A stretch of 25,508 bases of DNA from Myxococcales bacterium UBA5297 (GCA_002408385.1 DHSB01000252.1:1-25508), one strand, 5' to 3'; shown: positions 1 to 6,897, numbered from the stretch's first letter. A program made the numbers and translations. Notes: generated by a model from the sequence alone, not told the origin.

Positions 1-316
1 CGGCGGCGCTTCGCCGCTTGGCCGAAGGGCGCGACGGCGGGGTCGCGCGCCGATCGCGGCCTGGCCGATGCCGGGCGGGCGGGTCGGAAGAGCGCCTCTC
101 GGGCCGCGCGCTCGGTCGGATGGTCGGGGCCGCCGACGCAGGGGGCTCCCCCGGAGCGAAAGCATCGAAAGGTTCGGCTCGGGGACCAGGAAGCGTGACG
201 TCGATTCCCGGCCGCGTCTCGAGCTCTTCGATGGTGCGCGCCGGCTCCGGCTTCTTTTCGAAGTAGTAGATGCGCGCCCGCGCCGGGGGCTTGTGGCGGC
301 CCCTACCGTCAGTCAT
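1..316 (-). CDS. Unknown proline/arginine-rich protein, partial (runs off the left edge)
   Basis: The frame is open from an ATG at 316 to the window edge, giving 105 codons with no stop. The protein begins MTDGRGRHKPPARARIYYFE and is rich in Pro, Arg and Ala after about residue 40, so much of it is probably disordered. I do not recognise a family. The start is supported by a strong Shine-Dalgarno, CAGGGGG, complementary to 324-330 and 7 nt upstream of the ATG. It lies 120 bp downstream of the SycD-like TPR gene on the same strand, so it may be the next member of the type III secretion-like operon (inference). A GC hairpin can cover its ribosome binding site (324-342). The true length and the C-terminus are unknown. 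Confidence 0.55.
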   Translation of the reverse strand, partial: MTDGRGRHKPPARARIYYFEKKPEPARTIEELETRPGIDVTLPGPRAEPFDAFAPGEPPASAAPTIRPSARPERRSSDPPARHRPGRDRRATPPSRPSAKRRSAA

Positions 317-323
317 CGACCGT

Positions 324-342
324 CCCCCTGGCTACCGGGGGG
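324..342 (-). promoter_or_regulatory. Hairpin covering the ribosome binding site of the left-edge gene
   Basis: In the minus-strand RNA, CCCCCCGG (from 342-335) can pair with CCAGGGGG (from 331-324) around a 3-nt loop, with one C/A mismatch. The right arm is the Shine-Dalgarno of the gene starting at 316. This could restrain its translation. It is an inference from base pairing only. Confidence 0.35.
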
Positions 343-436
343 CGAGCCGACCGCGCGTGCGAGGGGTATGTCCGGGTGCGGCGAGGTCATACCCATATTG
401 TCGTCGGCGCGCCAAGAAAGGTGCGCTTCGAGGCGA

Positions 437-1012
437 CTACCTACTCGAGGGCTTGTTCGCAGCGCCCTTGTTCGCCTTGGGCAGCACGTTTTCGGCAAGC
501 CCTCGCTTTTCGAGGGTCTCGAGGGCGGCTGCGGCCAGAGCGCGGGCGCGCAATGACAGCGGGTCCTTGTTTTCCGGATCCAAGTCGACCGCACGCTTGA
601 AGTCCTCGGCGGCGTCGAGCAGCAGGCCCTTGCGCAGCCGAATCTCGCCGCGGTTGACGAGCGCCGCGGAGTCCTTGTCGTTGAGCTTGAGGGCCCTGTC
701 GAACTGCTCGAGCGCCTCGTCGAGCAGCTCCTGCGCGAGGAAGACGGCGCCGATGGCGGTGCGGTAGTACGACTCGGTCGGGTCGAGGGCGCACAGGCCC
801 TCGAAGATCACCCTCGCCTCGCGGTAGCGGCCCTGCTCGTACATGGAGAAGCCTGTGATGGCCATCTCCATCATCTCGGGGCCGCTGATGCCGTCGAGCT
901 CGGCGAGGGTCATCTCGCCTTTGGCCCAGCCGAGCACCCGCTCCTCTGTATAGAGGATTTCCTTCCAGTTCTTGCTCGGCTGCTTGCCCTTGTTGCTGTT
1001 CGGCTGAGACAT
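437..1012 (-). CDS. TPR protein, SycD/LcrH-like (type III secretion class II chaperone family)
   Basis: This 191-residue cytoplasmic protein has three TPR-like helix pairs at about residues 45-78, 80-112 and 115-147. The segment MYEQGRYREARVIFEGLCAL followed by D-P is the characteristic first TPR of SycD/LcrH/IpgC chaperones, which bind translocators or, in the related YscG/PscG group, needle subunits. The start at 1012 is chosen because GGAGAG lies just upstream and the N-terminus then reads MSQPNSNKGK; a longer reading to 1102 has a poor composition. It is paralogous to the TPR protein at 2036-2500: both share the order (E/R)xTLxE, three TPRs and an AAED(F/L)KRA block. It lies directly downstream of the needle-like gene, so that gene's product is a plausible client (inference). 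A general TPR scaffold is the alternative. Confidence 0.72.
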   Translation of the reverse strand: MSQPNSNKGKQPSKNWKEILYTEERVLGWAKGEMTLAELDGISGPEMMEMAITGFSMYEQGRYREARVIFEGLCALDPTESYYRTAIGAVFLAQELLDEALEQFDRALKLNDKDSAALVNRGEIRLRKGLLLDAAEDFKRAVDLDPENKDPLSLRARALAAAALETLEKRGLAENVLPKANKGAANKPSSR

Positions 1013-1130
1013 CGATTCTCTCCGTGCTCGAGGGCTACTCGGCCTGATGCCCGCCCCCGCATTTTTGGCGACAGACTCTACTACGACCACGAGGGGCAGC
1101 AAAACTCGCTGGAACTGGGCCCGAATAGAC

Positions 1131-1165
1131 CGCGGGCGCGGCCCCTGCGTGGAGCCGCGCCCGCG
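1131..1165 (-). terminator. 12-bp GC hairpin between the needle-like gene and the TPR gene
   Basis: CGCGGGCGCGGC at 1131-1142 is perfectly complementary to GCCGCGCCCGCG at 1154-1165, with an 11-nt loop. It sits 24 bp past the stop of the needle-like gene on the minus strand. No T-run follows, so it may be a partial terminator, an mRNA-stabilising structure or a processing point that sets different levels of subunit and chaperone. Confidence 0.45.
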
Positions 1166-1188
1166 AGAATCGTCAGACTTCAGTGCGG

Positions 1189-1929
1189 CTAGCGGATGTT
1201 CTGGATGATGTTCTTGCGGGTCTCGTGCTCCATCCTCATCAGGTTGCTCATCAACTCGAACATGGCGCTGCGGGCCTGCATCGCCTCCTGGATCTGGAAC
1301 ATCTTCTTCTGGTCCTTGCCGTCCCAGGAGTTGATCATGTCGGAGACGTTCGCGTTCATCGCGTTGGCCCTGTTGCCCAGCGAGCTGATGGCGGCGCCGA
1401 GGCTGTCGCCCCCGGAGACCGCGGTCGCGCTGCTGGTGCTGGTGCCGCCGCCGATCTCGGGCTCGTAGTCGACGTCGCCGGCGTCGTCGACGTCCCCTGC
1501 CTCCTCGATGTCCTCGACCTCGGCCGGGGCCACGGCCTTCGGCGCGCCGCCGACCTCGGGCACGTACTCCTCGATGCGCTCGGGCAGCTTGGGCATGTCG
1601 AGCTCGCCGATGCCCGGGACCTCGCGCTTGCCGGTAAGCATGCGGGCGATGACCGAGGTGTCGAGCCCGAGGCCCTGGAGCTTCTCACCGACCTTGCCCA
1701 GCAGCTTCTCGGCGAGCGCCTCGACCGGGTTCTTCAGACGGATGTCGAAGGGGCCGACCTTGTAGTGCAGCTCCTTGTTGAACAGGCTCTGGCCGTCCTT
1801 GGCCGGGGCGAACATGTCCCCGACGACTCCCTTGAGGATCTCGACGCCCTTCGAGATGTCGAGCTTGGGAAGGTTGAGCTTCGGGAGCTTGATTTCGGGA
1901 AGCTTGAATCCGCCGATGCTGAATCCCAT
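1189..1929 (-). CDS. Large protein with a type III secretion needle-like C-terminus
   Basis: This 246-residue protein has no signal peptide. The start at 1929 has an AAGGAG Shine-Dalgarno about 7 nt upstream. Residues 9-23 form three pentads (KLPEI, KLPKL, NLPKL). Residues about 29-120 are mostly predicted helical, residues 137-158 are strongly acidic, and 161-176 are a Gly/Ser/Thr linker. The last 41 residues (D206-R246) align without gaps to the C-terminal helix of the Salmonella/Shigella needle subunits PrgI/MxiH as I remember them: D206, Q214, S228, N229, I241-N244 and R246 are identical, and the chain ends IIQNIR where PrgI ends IIQNFR. Ordinary needle subunits are about 80 residues, so this would be a needle- or inner-rod-like protein with a long N-terminal extension. 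The flanking SycD-like chaperone genes fit that reading. Identity is moderate and needs structural comparison. Confidence 0.55.
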   Translation of the reverse strand: MGFSIGGFKLPEIKLPKLNLPKLDISKGVEILKGVVGDMFAPAKDGQSLFNKELHYKVGPFDIRLKNPVEALAEKLLGKVGEKLQGLGLDTSVIARMLTGKREVPGIGELDMPKLPERIEEYVPEVGGAPKAVAPAEVEDIEEAGDVDDAGDVDYEPEIGGGTSTSSATAVSGGDSLGAAISSLGNRANAMNANVSDMINSWDGKDQKKMFQIQEAMQARSAMFELMSNLMRMEHETRKNIIQNIR

Positions 1930-2035
1930 GGTTCTTCTCCTTGAGTGTTGCCGGGGTTGGGGTGCCGCGTCGCAAGTCTGAGTTCTGCTTGGGTTATCGC
2001 CGGTGGGGCGAGCGGAGTTGCGTCCCCGTTCGCGC

Positions 2036-2500
2036 CTATCTGAGGCGCAGGGCGTCAAGTAGCGATTCTGCCTTGGTTTTCAGCCTTTCGTCTCCCTCGC
2101 ATCGGGTGGCGCGCTTGAGGTCCTCGGCCGCCTTCTGGCGCTGGCCCATCGACAAGAGCACCTCGGCGCGCCCCAGGTAGCCGGCCGCGTCGCCGGGGGC
2201 GAGCTTGACGGCGACCTCGTAGGCCGACAGCGCACCCTCGGGGTTGCCGGCCGCATACTCGACGACCGCGAGAGCGCGGGCGAAGTACGGGTCGCGCGGG
2301 TTGATGGCGAACAGGCCCTGGAAGAGGGTGCGTGCCTGGGCCACCTTGCCCTGGTGGAAGAAGGCGTGCCCGACGCGGGCGACCGCATAGAGCTCTTCGT
2401 CCGAGTAGCCGCGCACCTCCTTGAGCGTGGCACGGCCCTCGGCCCACTTCTGGACGAGCTGCAGCAGCTTGTCGGGGTGCTGAGGAGGAGAGGGGCGCAT
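2036..2500 (-). CDS. TPR protein, SycD/LcrH-like (type III secretion chaperone family)
   Basis: This 154-residue cytoplasmic protein has TPR-like units at about 36-69, 71-103 and 105-137. GYSDEELYAVARVGHAFFHQ followed by GKVAQARTLFQGLFAINP is very close to the SycD/LcrH pattern (SDEEL, a helix, QGK, AxxxFQxL, P). The ATG at 2500 lies 2 bp after the stop of the upstream gene (2503), and no clear Shine-Dalgarno is visible, so translation is probably coupled. The longer open reading upstream is an artefact of overlap with the neighbouring gene. It resembles the second TPR protein at 437-1012, suggesting duplication with different clients. It probably binds a secreted subunit encoded nearby; which one is unknown. 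Confidence 0.75.
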   Translation of the reverse strand: MRPSPPQHPDKLLQLVQKWAEGRATLKEVRGYSDEELYAVARVGHAFFHQGKVAQARTLFQGLFAINPRDPYFARALAVVEYAAGNPEGALSAYEVAVKLAPGDAAGYLGRAEVLLSMGQRQKAAEDLKRATRCEGDERLKTKAESLLDALRLR

Positions 2501-2502
2501 GG

Positions 2503-2982
2503 TCAGTAGCTGCCGGTGGCTTTGTACTCCTCCTTCATTCTCTCGATGATCTCCTCGGTCTCGGCCTGCACCTGGCCGAGAAGGTTGAGCATCTGGGCCT
2601 CGCGCTGGATGACCGCGCGCATGCGCTCGAGCTTCTCCGGAGCGACCGCCACTCGGGCGAGGGCGGCGTCGAGGCTGCGGCGGGCGGCCTCGTCGCCACG
2701 GCCGACCACCTCGCGGGTAAAGGCGCGATCGGGGAAGGGGGTCAACTCTCGGGCCCCGTCGCCAAACGGCGAGGGCGGGGGCGGCAGGCGCAGCTCGTCG
2801 GAGGTGTGCCCGGGGCCGATGAAGTCGATAAGAGTCGAAGAGGCGAGCGCCGGGCGCTTCGGATCGCCAAGCTTCTTGCGCCGCTTGCGCTCGAACTGAG
2901 TGGGGTCGACCAGCTTCTCGCGCACGCTGCGCGGGCCGCCCCAAGGCCAGACGGGGATGTTCGGTTGACCGATCTTCGCCAT
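2503..2982 (-). CDS. Unknown helical protein, first gene of the type III secretion-like operon
   Basis: This is a 159-residue protein without signal peptide or membrane segment. The first 95 residues are rich in Pro and charged residues ([26 protein letters not shown]), and the last 60 are predicted to form long helices with a coiled-coil-like tail ([17 protein letters not shown]). The ATG at 2982 is preferred over a GTG at 2991 because AGGTGAG lies 5 nt upstream of it. It precedes the SycD-like gene by 2 bp and is the promoter-proximal gene. A disordered N-terminus plus a helical C-terminus fits a secreted component or a small cytosolic partner of the apparatus, but I recognise no family. 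Confidence 0.6.
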   Translation of the reverse strand: MAKIGQPNIPVWPWGGPRSVREKLVDPTQFERKRRKKLGDPKRPALASSTLIDFIGPGHTSDELRLPPPPSPFGDGARELTPFPDRAFTREVVGRGDEAARRSLDAALARVAVAPEKLERMRAVIQREAQMLNLLGQVQAETEEIIERMKEEYKATGSY

Positions 2983-3060
2983 CACACTCACCTGCCCGCC
3001 AAGACACCCCGGGCGCGGGCGCGCCGACTTCGAGCGCGTTAGTCATCCTCAAGCGGAAAG

Positions 3061-3114
3061 CCGGCTGCCAGTGTTGCCCGGCGCGCGTGGCGAGGTCAAG
3101 GAGACGGCAGCCGG
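3061..3114. repeat. 9-bp inverted repeat in the divergent region between the operon and metK
   Basis: CCGGCTGCC (3061-3069) and GGCAGCCGG (3106-3114) are perfectly complementary with 36 nt between them. The right arm ends 5 bp before the metK -35 hexamer, and the left arm lies 78 bp upstream of the minus-strand operon start. It may be an operator pair or an RNA hairpin in the leader of the minus-strand operon. Confidence 0.4.
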
Positions 3115-3119
3115 GCGGT

Positions 3120-3148
3120 TTGACACCCAAGGGCGCGCGAATTAGCCT
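3120..3148 (+). promoter_or_regulatory. Probable sigma-70-type promoter of metK
   Basis: TTGACA at 3120-3125 matches the -35 consensus exactly. A 17-bp spacer separates it from TAGCCT at 3143-3148, a weaker -10. The metK ATG is at 3201, giving a leader of about 45 nt. Confidence 0.5.
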
Positions 3149-3200
3149 TCGCCGCTTTTGGTTTCCCCAAGAAGCGCAATTCAGGAGGCAGAGCGCAGCG

Positions 3201-4388
3201 ATGCAGAAGAACTTCTTGTTCACCTCGGAGTCGGTGACCGAGGGCCATCCAGACAAGGTTGCCGACCAAGTCTCGGACGCGATCCTCGACGCGATCATCA
3301 AGCAGGACAAGTCCGGCCGCGTGGCCGTCGAGACGCTCGTCAAGACGGGCTTTGCGGTCGTGGCGGGCGAGGTGACCACCGGGTGCTATGTCGAGATCCC
3401 GGAGATCGTGCGCGGCGTCGTTCGCGACATCGGCTACGTCGACAGCGCGATGGGCTTCGACGGCAACACCTGCGCGGTGCTGGTGGCTATCGAGAAGCAG
3501 TCGCCGGACATCGCCCGCGGCGTCGACTCCGGCAAGCGCAAGGAGCAGGGGGCCGGCGACCAGGGGATGATGTTCGGCTTTGCCTGCGACGACACGCGCG
3601 AGCTGATGCCTGCGCCCATCACCTATGCCCACGCGCTCACCCGCAGGCTCGCCGAGGCGCGCAAGAAGGGCGTGCTTGCCTGGCTGAGGCCCGACGGCAA
3701 GAGCCAGGTGACCGTCGAGTACCGTGACGGCAAGCCGGCCCGCATCGACGCGGTGGTCGTCTCGACCCAGCACAGCCCCGAGGTCTCGAACAAGGAGATC
3801 TTCGAGGCCGTCAAGCGCGAGGTCATCGAGCGGGTGCTTCCCGGCAAGCTGCTCGACAAGAAGACCAAGATCCACGTCAACCCGACCGGCCGCTTCGTCG
3901 TCGGCGGGCCGATGGGCGACTCGGGCCTGACGGGCCGCAAGATCATCGTCGACACCTACGGCGGCATGGGCCGGCACGGCGGCGGCGCCTTCTCGGGCAA
4001 AGACCCGTCGAAGGTCGACCGCTCGGCCGCGTACATGGGCCGCTACATCGCCAAGAACGTGGTCGCCGCAGGCCTGGCCTCGGTGTGCGAGGTCCAGTTC
4101 GCCTACGCCATCGGCGTCGCCGACCCGGTCAGCGTGATGGTCGAGACCTTTGGCACCAGCAAGGTGCCCGAGGAGAAGATCGCCCAGGCGATCCGCAAGG
4201 TCTTCGGGCTCAAGCCCCGCGAGATCATCGAGCACCTCGACCTGCTGCGCCCCATCTATCGCAAGACCGCGGCCTACGGCCACTTCGGCCGCTCCGAGAA
4301 GGACTTCACCTGGGAGCGCACCGACAAGAAGGACGAGCTGCGCGAGGCGGCCGGCGGCACCGCGCGCCTGCGCGCGGTCAACGACTGA
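3201..4388 (+). CDS. metK: S-adenosylmethionine synthetase (methionine adenosyltransferase)
   Basis: MetK makes S-adenosylmethionine from methionine and ATP in the cytoplasm. The protein is 395 residues, the normal length. It begins [20 protein letters not shown], with the N-terminal HPDK at residues 16-19. The ATP-binding [10 protein letters not shown] lies near residue 117 and the glycine-rich [19 protein letters not shown] near residue 260. The ATG at 3201 is preceded by AGGAGG at 3183-3188 (spacing 12, somewhat long); a longer open reading from 3087 would add 38 residues that have no counterpart in the family. It is monocistronic by appearance: its own promoter lies upstream and a strong intrinsic terminator follows 36 bp after the stop. 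It is functionally paired with ahcY at the other end of the window. Confidence 0.97.
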   Translation: MQKNFLFTSESVTEGHPDKVADQVSDAILDAIIKQDKSGRVAVETLVKTGFAVVAGEVTTGCYVEIPEIVRGVVRDIGYVDSAMGFDGNTCAVLVAIEKQSPDIARGVDSGKRKEQGAGDQGMMFGFACDDTRELMPAPITYAHALTRRLAEARKKGVLAWLRPDGKSQVTVEYRDGKPARIDAVVVSTQHSPEVSNKEIFEAVKREVIERVLPGKLLDKKTKIHVNPTGRFVVGGPMGDSGLTGRKIIVDTYGGMGRHGGGAFSGKDPSKVDRSAAYMGRYIAKNVVAAGLASVCEVQFAYAIGVADPVSVMVETFGTSKVPEEKIAQAIRKVFGLKPREIIEHLDLLRPIYRKTAAYGHFGRSEKDFTWERTDKKDELREAAGGTARLRAVND

Positions 4389-4424
4389 GGCCCGCGCCTC
4401 CCTTCGCCCAGGGGTCTGAACCGC

Positions 4425-4455
4425 AAAGCCCGGCCCGCGAGGGTCGGGCTTTCTT
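4425..4455 (+). terminator. Intrinsic terminator of metK
   Basis: AAAGCCCGGCCC (4425-4436) pairs with GGGTCGGGCTTT (4441-4452), with one G/U wobble, around the GNRA loop GCGA. It is followed by CTT and a T-rich tail. This is a typical rho-independent terminator. Confidence 0.85.
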
Positions 4456-4574
4456 GTCTGCCGCGTGGAGCTGCCCGCGACGCTGGCCAAACACCGACCT
4501 GACGCCCTGTCGGCCGAAGGCTCCGCGGCACGGCGAGTCTCCGACGCCCTGCAACAACCGGTAGGAGAATCGAC

Positions 4575-5564
4575 ATGCGCGCACTCGTCACCGGGGCCAA
4601 CGGCTTCGTCGGCAGCGCTCTCGTTCGAAGGCTGTGCGAACGCAAAGACTCGGTGCGCTGCCTTGCGCGCCGCGGCGCCGATCTGTCGCTGCTCGAAGGG
4701 CTCGATGTCGAGCTCGTCGAAGGCGACGTCACCTCGCCGCCGAGTCTGAAGCGGGCCGTCGACGGGATCGACGTTGCCTTCCACCTGGCGGGAATCCGTC
4801 GCGCTGCGGCGCGCGAGGAGTTCTTCCGGGTCAACGCCGAGGGGACGCGCCACCTGTGCGAGGCGATGGTCGCCGCCGGCAACCGACCGCGGCTCGTCCT
4901 CGTCAGCTCGCTCGCTGCGGTCGGGCCGACCCGCGAGTTTCCCGACGAGTCCGCGCCTCTGCGGCCCGTCGATTGGTACGGCGAGTCGAAGGCCGAGGCA
5001 GAGCGCCTCGCAGCGGAATACGCCGAGCGCATCCCGATCGCCATCGCCCGCCCCTCGCGCATCCTCGGGCCTGGCGACAAGGAGAACCTCGTCTTCTTCA
5101 AGCTGGCCCTGCGGGGCCTGCGCGTTTCGGTCAGCGGCGGGCCGCGCCCGATGTCCACCATCGACGTCGACGACGTGGTCGACGGGCTCGTGCTCCTTGC
5201 CGGGCACCCGGAGGCGCCGGGCGAGGCCTTCTTCTTCAGCCGCGACACGACGAGCGTCGAGGGGCTTCAGGACGAGGTGCTGCGTGTTCTGGGCAGGCGC
5301 GCGTGGACGGTGCGGATCCCTCAGTCGGCGTTGCGAGGCCTCGCCTCCGCCGCGGACGTCTTCTCTCAGCGGACCGGCAGGAGGTTGCCGCTGAACCGAA
5401 AGCTCGCGCAACAGCTCCTTGCGCCCGGCTGGACCTGCTCGACGGCCAAGGCGCGCGAGCGGCTCGGATTCGCGCCTCTTGTCGGGATTCCGGAGTCGGT
5501 CGAGCGCTCGGCGCGGTGGTACCGAGAGTCCGGATGGCTCGGTTCGCGCGCGGGCAGGAGCTGA
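4575..5564 (+). CDS. NAD(P)-dependent epimerase/dehydratase (extended SDR family)
   Basis: This is a 329-residue cytoplasmic oxidoreductase of the extended short-chain dehydrogenase type. The nucleotide-binding motif TGANGFVG is at residues 6-13. The conserved HLAG is at 70-73, the catalytic-region serines SSL at 111-113, and the YxxxK pair at Y135 and K139 (YGESK). A GDVT motif at 50-53 follows the second strand. The start has AGGAG about 8 nt upstream. The family includes nucleotide-sugar epimerases, dihydroflavonol-4-reductase-like enzymes and 3-beta-hydroxysteroid dehydrogenase-like enzymes; the substrate cannot be read from the sequence. There is no biosynthetic cluster around it to help. 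It is separated from metK by the terminator and converges with the minus-strand OsmC remnant. Confidence 0.88.
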   Translation: MRALVTGANGFVGSALVRRLCERKDSVRCLARRGADLSLLEGLDVELVEGDVTSPPSLKRAVDGIDVAFHLAGIRRAAAREEFFRVNAEGTRHLCEAMVAAGNRPRLVLVSSLAAVGPTREFPDESAPLRPVDWYGESKAEAERLAAEYAERIPIAIARPSRILGPGDKENLVFFKLALRGLRVSVSGGPRPMSTIDVDDVVDGLVLLAGHPEAPGEAFFFSRDTTSVEGLQDEVLRVLGRRAWTVRIPQSALRGLASAADVFSQRTGRRLPLNRKLAQQLLAPGWTCSTAKARERLGFAPLVGIPESVERSARWYRESGWLGSRAGRS

Positions 5565-5588
5565 AGAGGGCGGGCGTGGCCACGACGC

Positions 5589-5804
5589 GCCGGCGAGCAC
5601 GTGCGGTTCGTCCGCCCGGAGGAAGAACGGGCCCGCCTTCGGGGTCTGCTCCTGGCCGGCGCCGTAGAAGCCCTCGAGCGTGGTCAGGTTGCGCGTGTTG
5701 CCCGGCCAGCGGTTGCGTGCGCGAAACTCGAACTTGCCGAGCTCAGGGTTGTGGCGAAGCTCGTGGACCGCCTTGCCGACGGCGTTGGTATCGATGCCGT
5801 CATC
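5589..5804 (-). pseudogene. OsmC-family remnant, truncated at both ends
   Basis: A 72-codon minus-strand stretch reads DDGIDTNAVGKAVHELRHNP, then ELGKFEFRARNRW, TTLEGFYGAGQE and FFLRADEPHVLAG. These are the N-terminal hallmarks of OsmC-type thiol peroxidase-like proteins (FRARNRW, FYGAGQE, ADEPxVLxG). No in-frame start exists before it: the frame runs into the 3' end of the cysteine-rich gene (stop at 5803-5805). After VLAG the expected NPVEYLLHAL segment and the two catalytic cysteines are absent and the sequence loses similarity, 25 bp before the epimerase stop. Only about 40% of a normal 180-residue OsmC remains. It appears to be the residue of a deletion that brought the two flanking genes together. 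Its identity is recalled from family motifs, not from a search. Confidence 0.7.
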
Positions 5805-6897
5805 ACGGCTCGACGAGCACCCGCTGCTGATAGAGCGCGAGGAGCACGCTCTCATCGAGGTCCGCAGCATGGGCCCGCCGCAGGCGCTGGCGCACGGCGT
5901 CGACGGGCTCGGTCCCGTCGAAGGCGACCAGCAGGTGGTACGCGGCACCTGGGAGTGCGAGCGCCTCGTACTCGCTGTAGGCGCCGAGCGCGACGCTGCC
6001 ACCTCGCAGCCACTTGACCGTCGCGCTGGGGTTGAACCGGAGGGTGCGCGGCAGCCTCCCCGCGGTGGCGGCCGAGTGCCGTCTCTCGAGGGCTGCGAGC
6101 TCGATGGTGCCGTCGAGGCCGAGCATCCTCGCCAGATCTGCCGACGACAGCGCGCTCACTTCCTTGAAACAGGCCTCGTAGAAGCTGGCCTCGGGGCCGG
6201 CCCACGCTCCCCACAGCTTGCGGTAGTCATTTTCGGGAAGCGGGCGCTCGTCGAGGTCCTCAGCCGAGAGCGGCCCGTTCGCCGGATCTTCGCGATCCTG
6301 GCCCTCGAGGACGAAGTCGGGGTGGAGCTGGAGGAGCGCCCATCGCGAGAGCTGGATCTCGGTGAGTGCGAGCCAGCGCTTGAGTGACATCCAGAAGGCG
6401 TGCCCGTCGGCCCCGGCGACGTGCTGGCAGAAGAAGGTCGAACAGACCGACTCGCGCCACGACCAGATCGCGCAGCCTCCGCTCGACTGATCGAAGTAGG
6501 GACAACGCAGCGATGAGGCTCGGCCGAAGAACCGCCGCGAGCTCGAGTAGAGCAGGCTGAAGACGGCGGGCGGGCGCAGCCACTGAGGCCCCAATCCGAC
6601 GCGCCGATCTATCTTCGCGAGGACTCGACCTCTCCCCTCGGCGAGCCCGGGGCTCGAGTCGCCGAGGATGGCTCCGACCAGGTAGTTGGGCAGCCGCGGG
6701 TGGAAGGTGCAGCACTTGGTGTCCGGGCGAAAAAGACGGCTCACTCCGTCGACCGGCTCGATGGCCTCGCCGCAGTGAGCTGCGCACATCGAGCAGCGCC
6801 CGCAGTCGGCCTTCGTCTCCGCAGGAACCTGCCGGGAGAAGAAGGCGGGCAGCAGACCGCGGTAGAGGCTGGGCAGCACATCGAGGACCGCGGGCAT
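5803..6897 (-). CDS. Cysteine-rich, probable metal- or Fe-S-binding protein (YkgJ-like)
   Basis: This is a 364-residue protein with no signal peptide. The N-terminal half has a cysteine pattern: C32-x2-C35-x2-C38-x3-C42 (DCGRCSMCAAHC), then K-C62-C63-T-F-H-P, then C132-P-Y, C142-A-I-W, C152 and C157-Q-H159. This resembles the CxxCxxCC metal-chelating (YkgJ-like) group, in which a GxCxIWxxRxxxC segment also occurs. Residues about 285-364 look like a small helical domain ending LLALYQQRVLVEP, of the kind seen in PqqD-like or winged-helix modules (weak). The ATG at 6897 has GAGGTG 8 nt upstream. Function is unknown; a metal cluster or zinc site is the inference. It abuts the OsmC remnant, whose family handles organic peroxides, so an oxidative-stress association is possible but unproven. 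Confidence 0.65.
   Translation of the reverse strand: MPAVLDVLPSLYRGLLPAFFSRQVPAETKADCGRCSMCAAHCGEAIEPVDGVSRLFRPDTKCCTFHPRLPNYLVGAILGDSSPGLAEGRGRVLAKIDRRVGLGPQWLRPPAVFSLLYSSSRRFFGRASSLRCPYFDQSSGGCAIWSWRESVCSTFFCQHVAGADGHAFWMSLKRWLALTEIQLSRWALLQLHPDFVLEGQDREDPANGPLSAEDLDERPLPENDYRKLWGAWAGPEASFYEACFKEVSALSSADLARMLGLDGTIELAALERRHSAATAGRLPRTLRFNPSATVKWLRGGSVALGAYSEYEALALPGAAYHLLVAFDGTEPVDAVRQRLRRAHAADLDESVLLALYQQRVLVEP

Noticed and set aside
3044..3057. CATCC...CGGA upstream of metK as a second copy of the ArsR-type operator
   Set aside because: The half-sites are 5 bp apart instead of 7 and the outer bases do not match, so the resemblance is probably chance.
3061..3200. SAM riboswitch in front of metK
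   Set aside because: The region has a 9-bp stem, but it lies upstream of the likely metK transcription start, and I could not match the conserved core of any SAM riboswitch class.
3096..6002. A 968-codon minus-strand frame across metK and the epimerase
   Set aside because: It is a composition-driven shadow of metK. Only its 5804-5589 part resembles a real protein (the OsmC remnant) and it has no start there.
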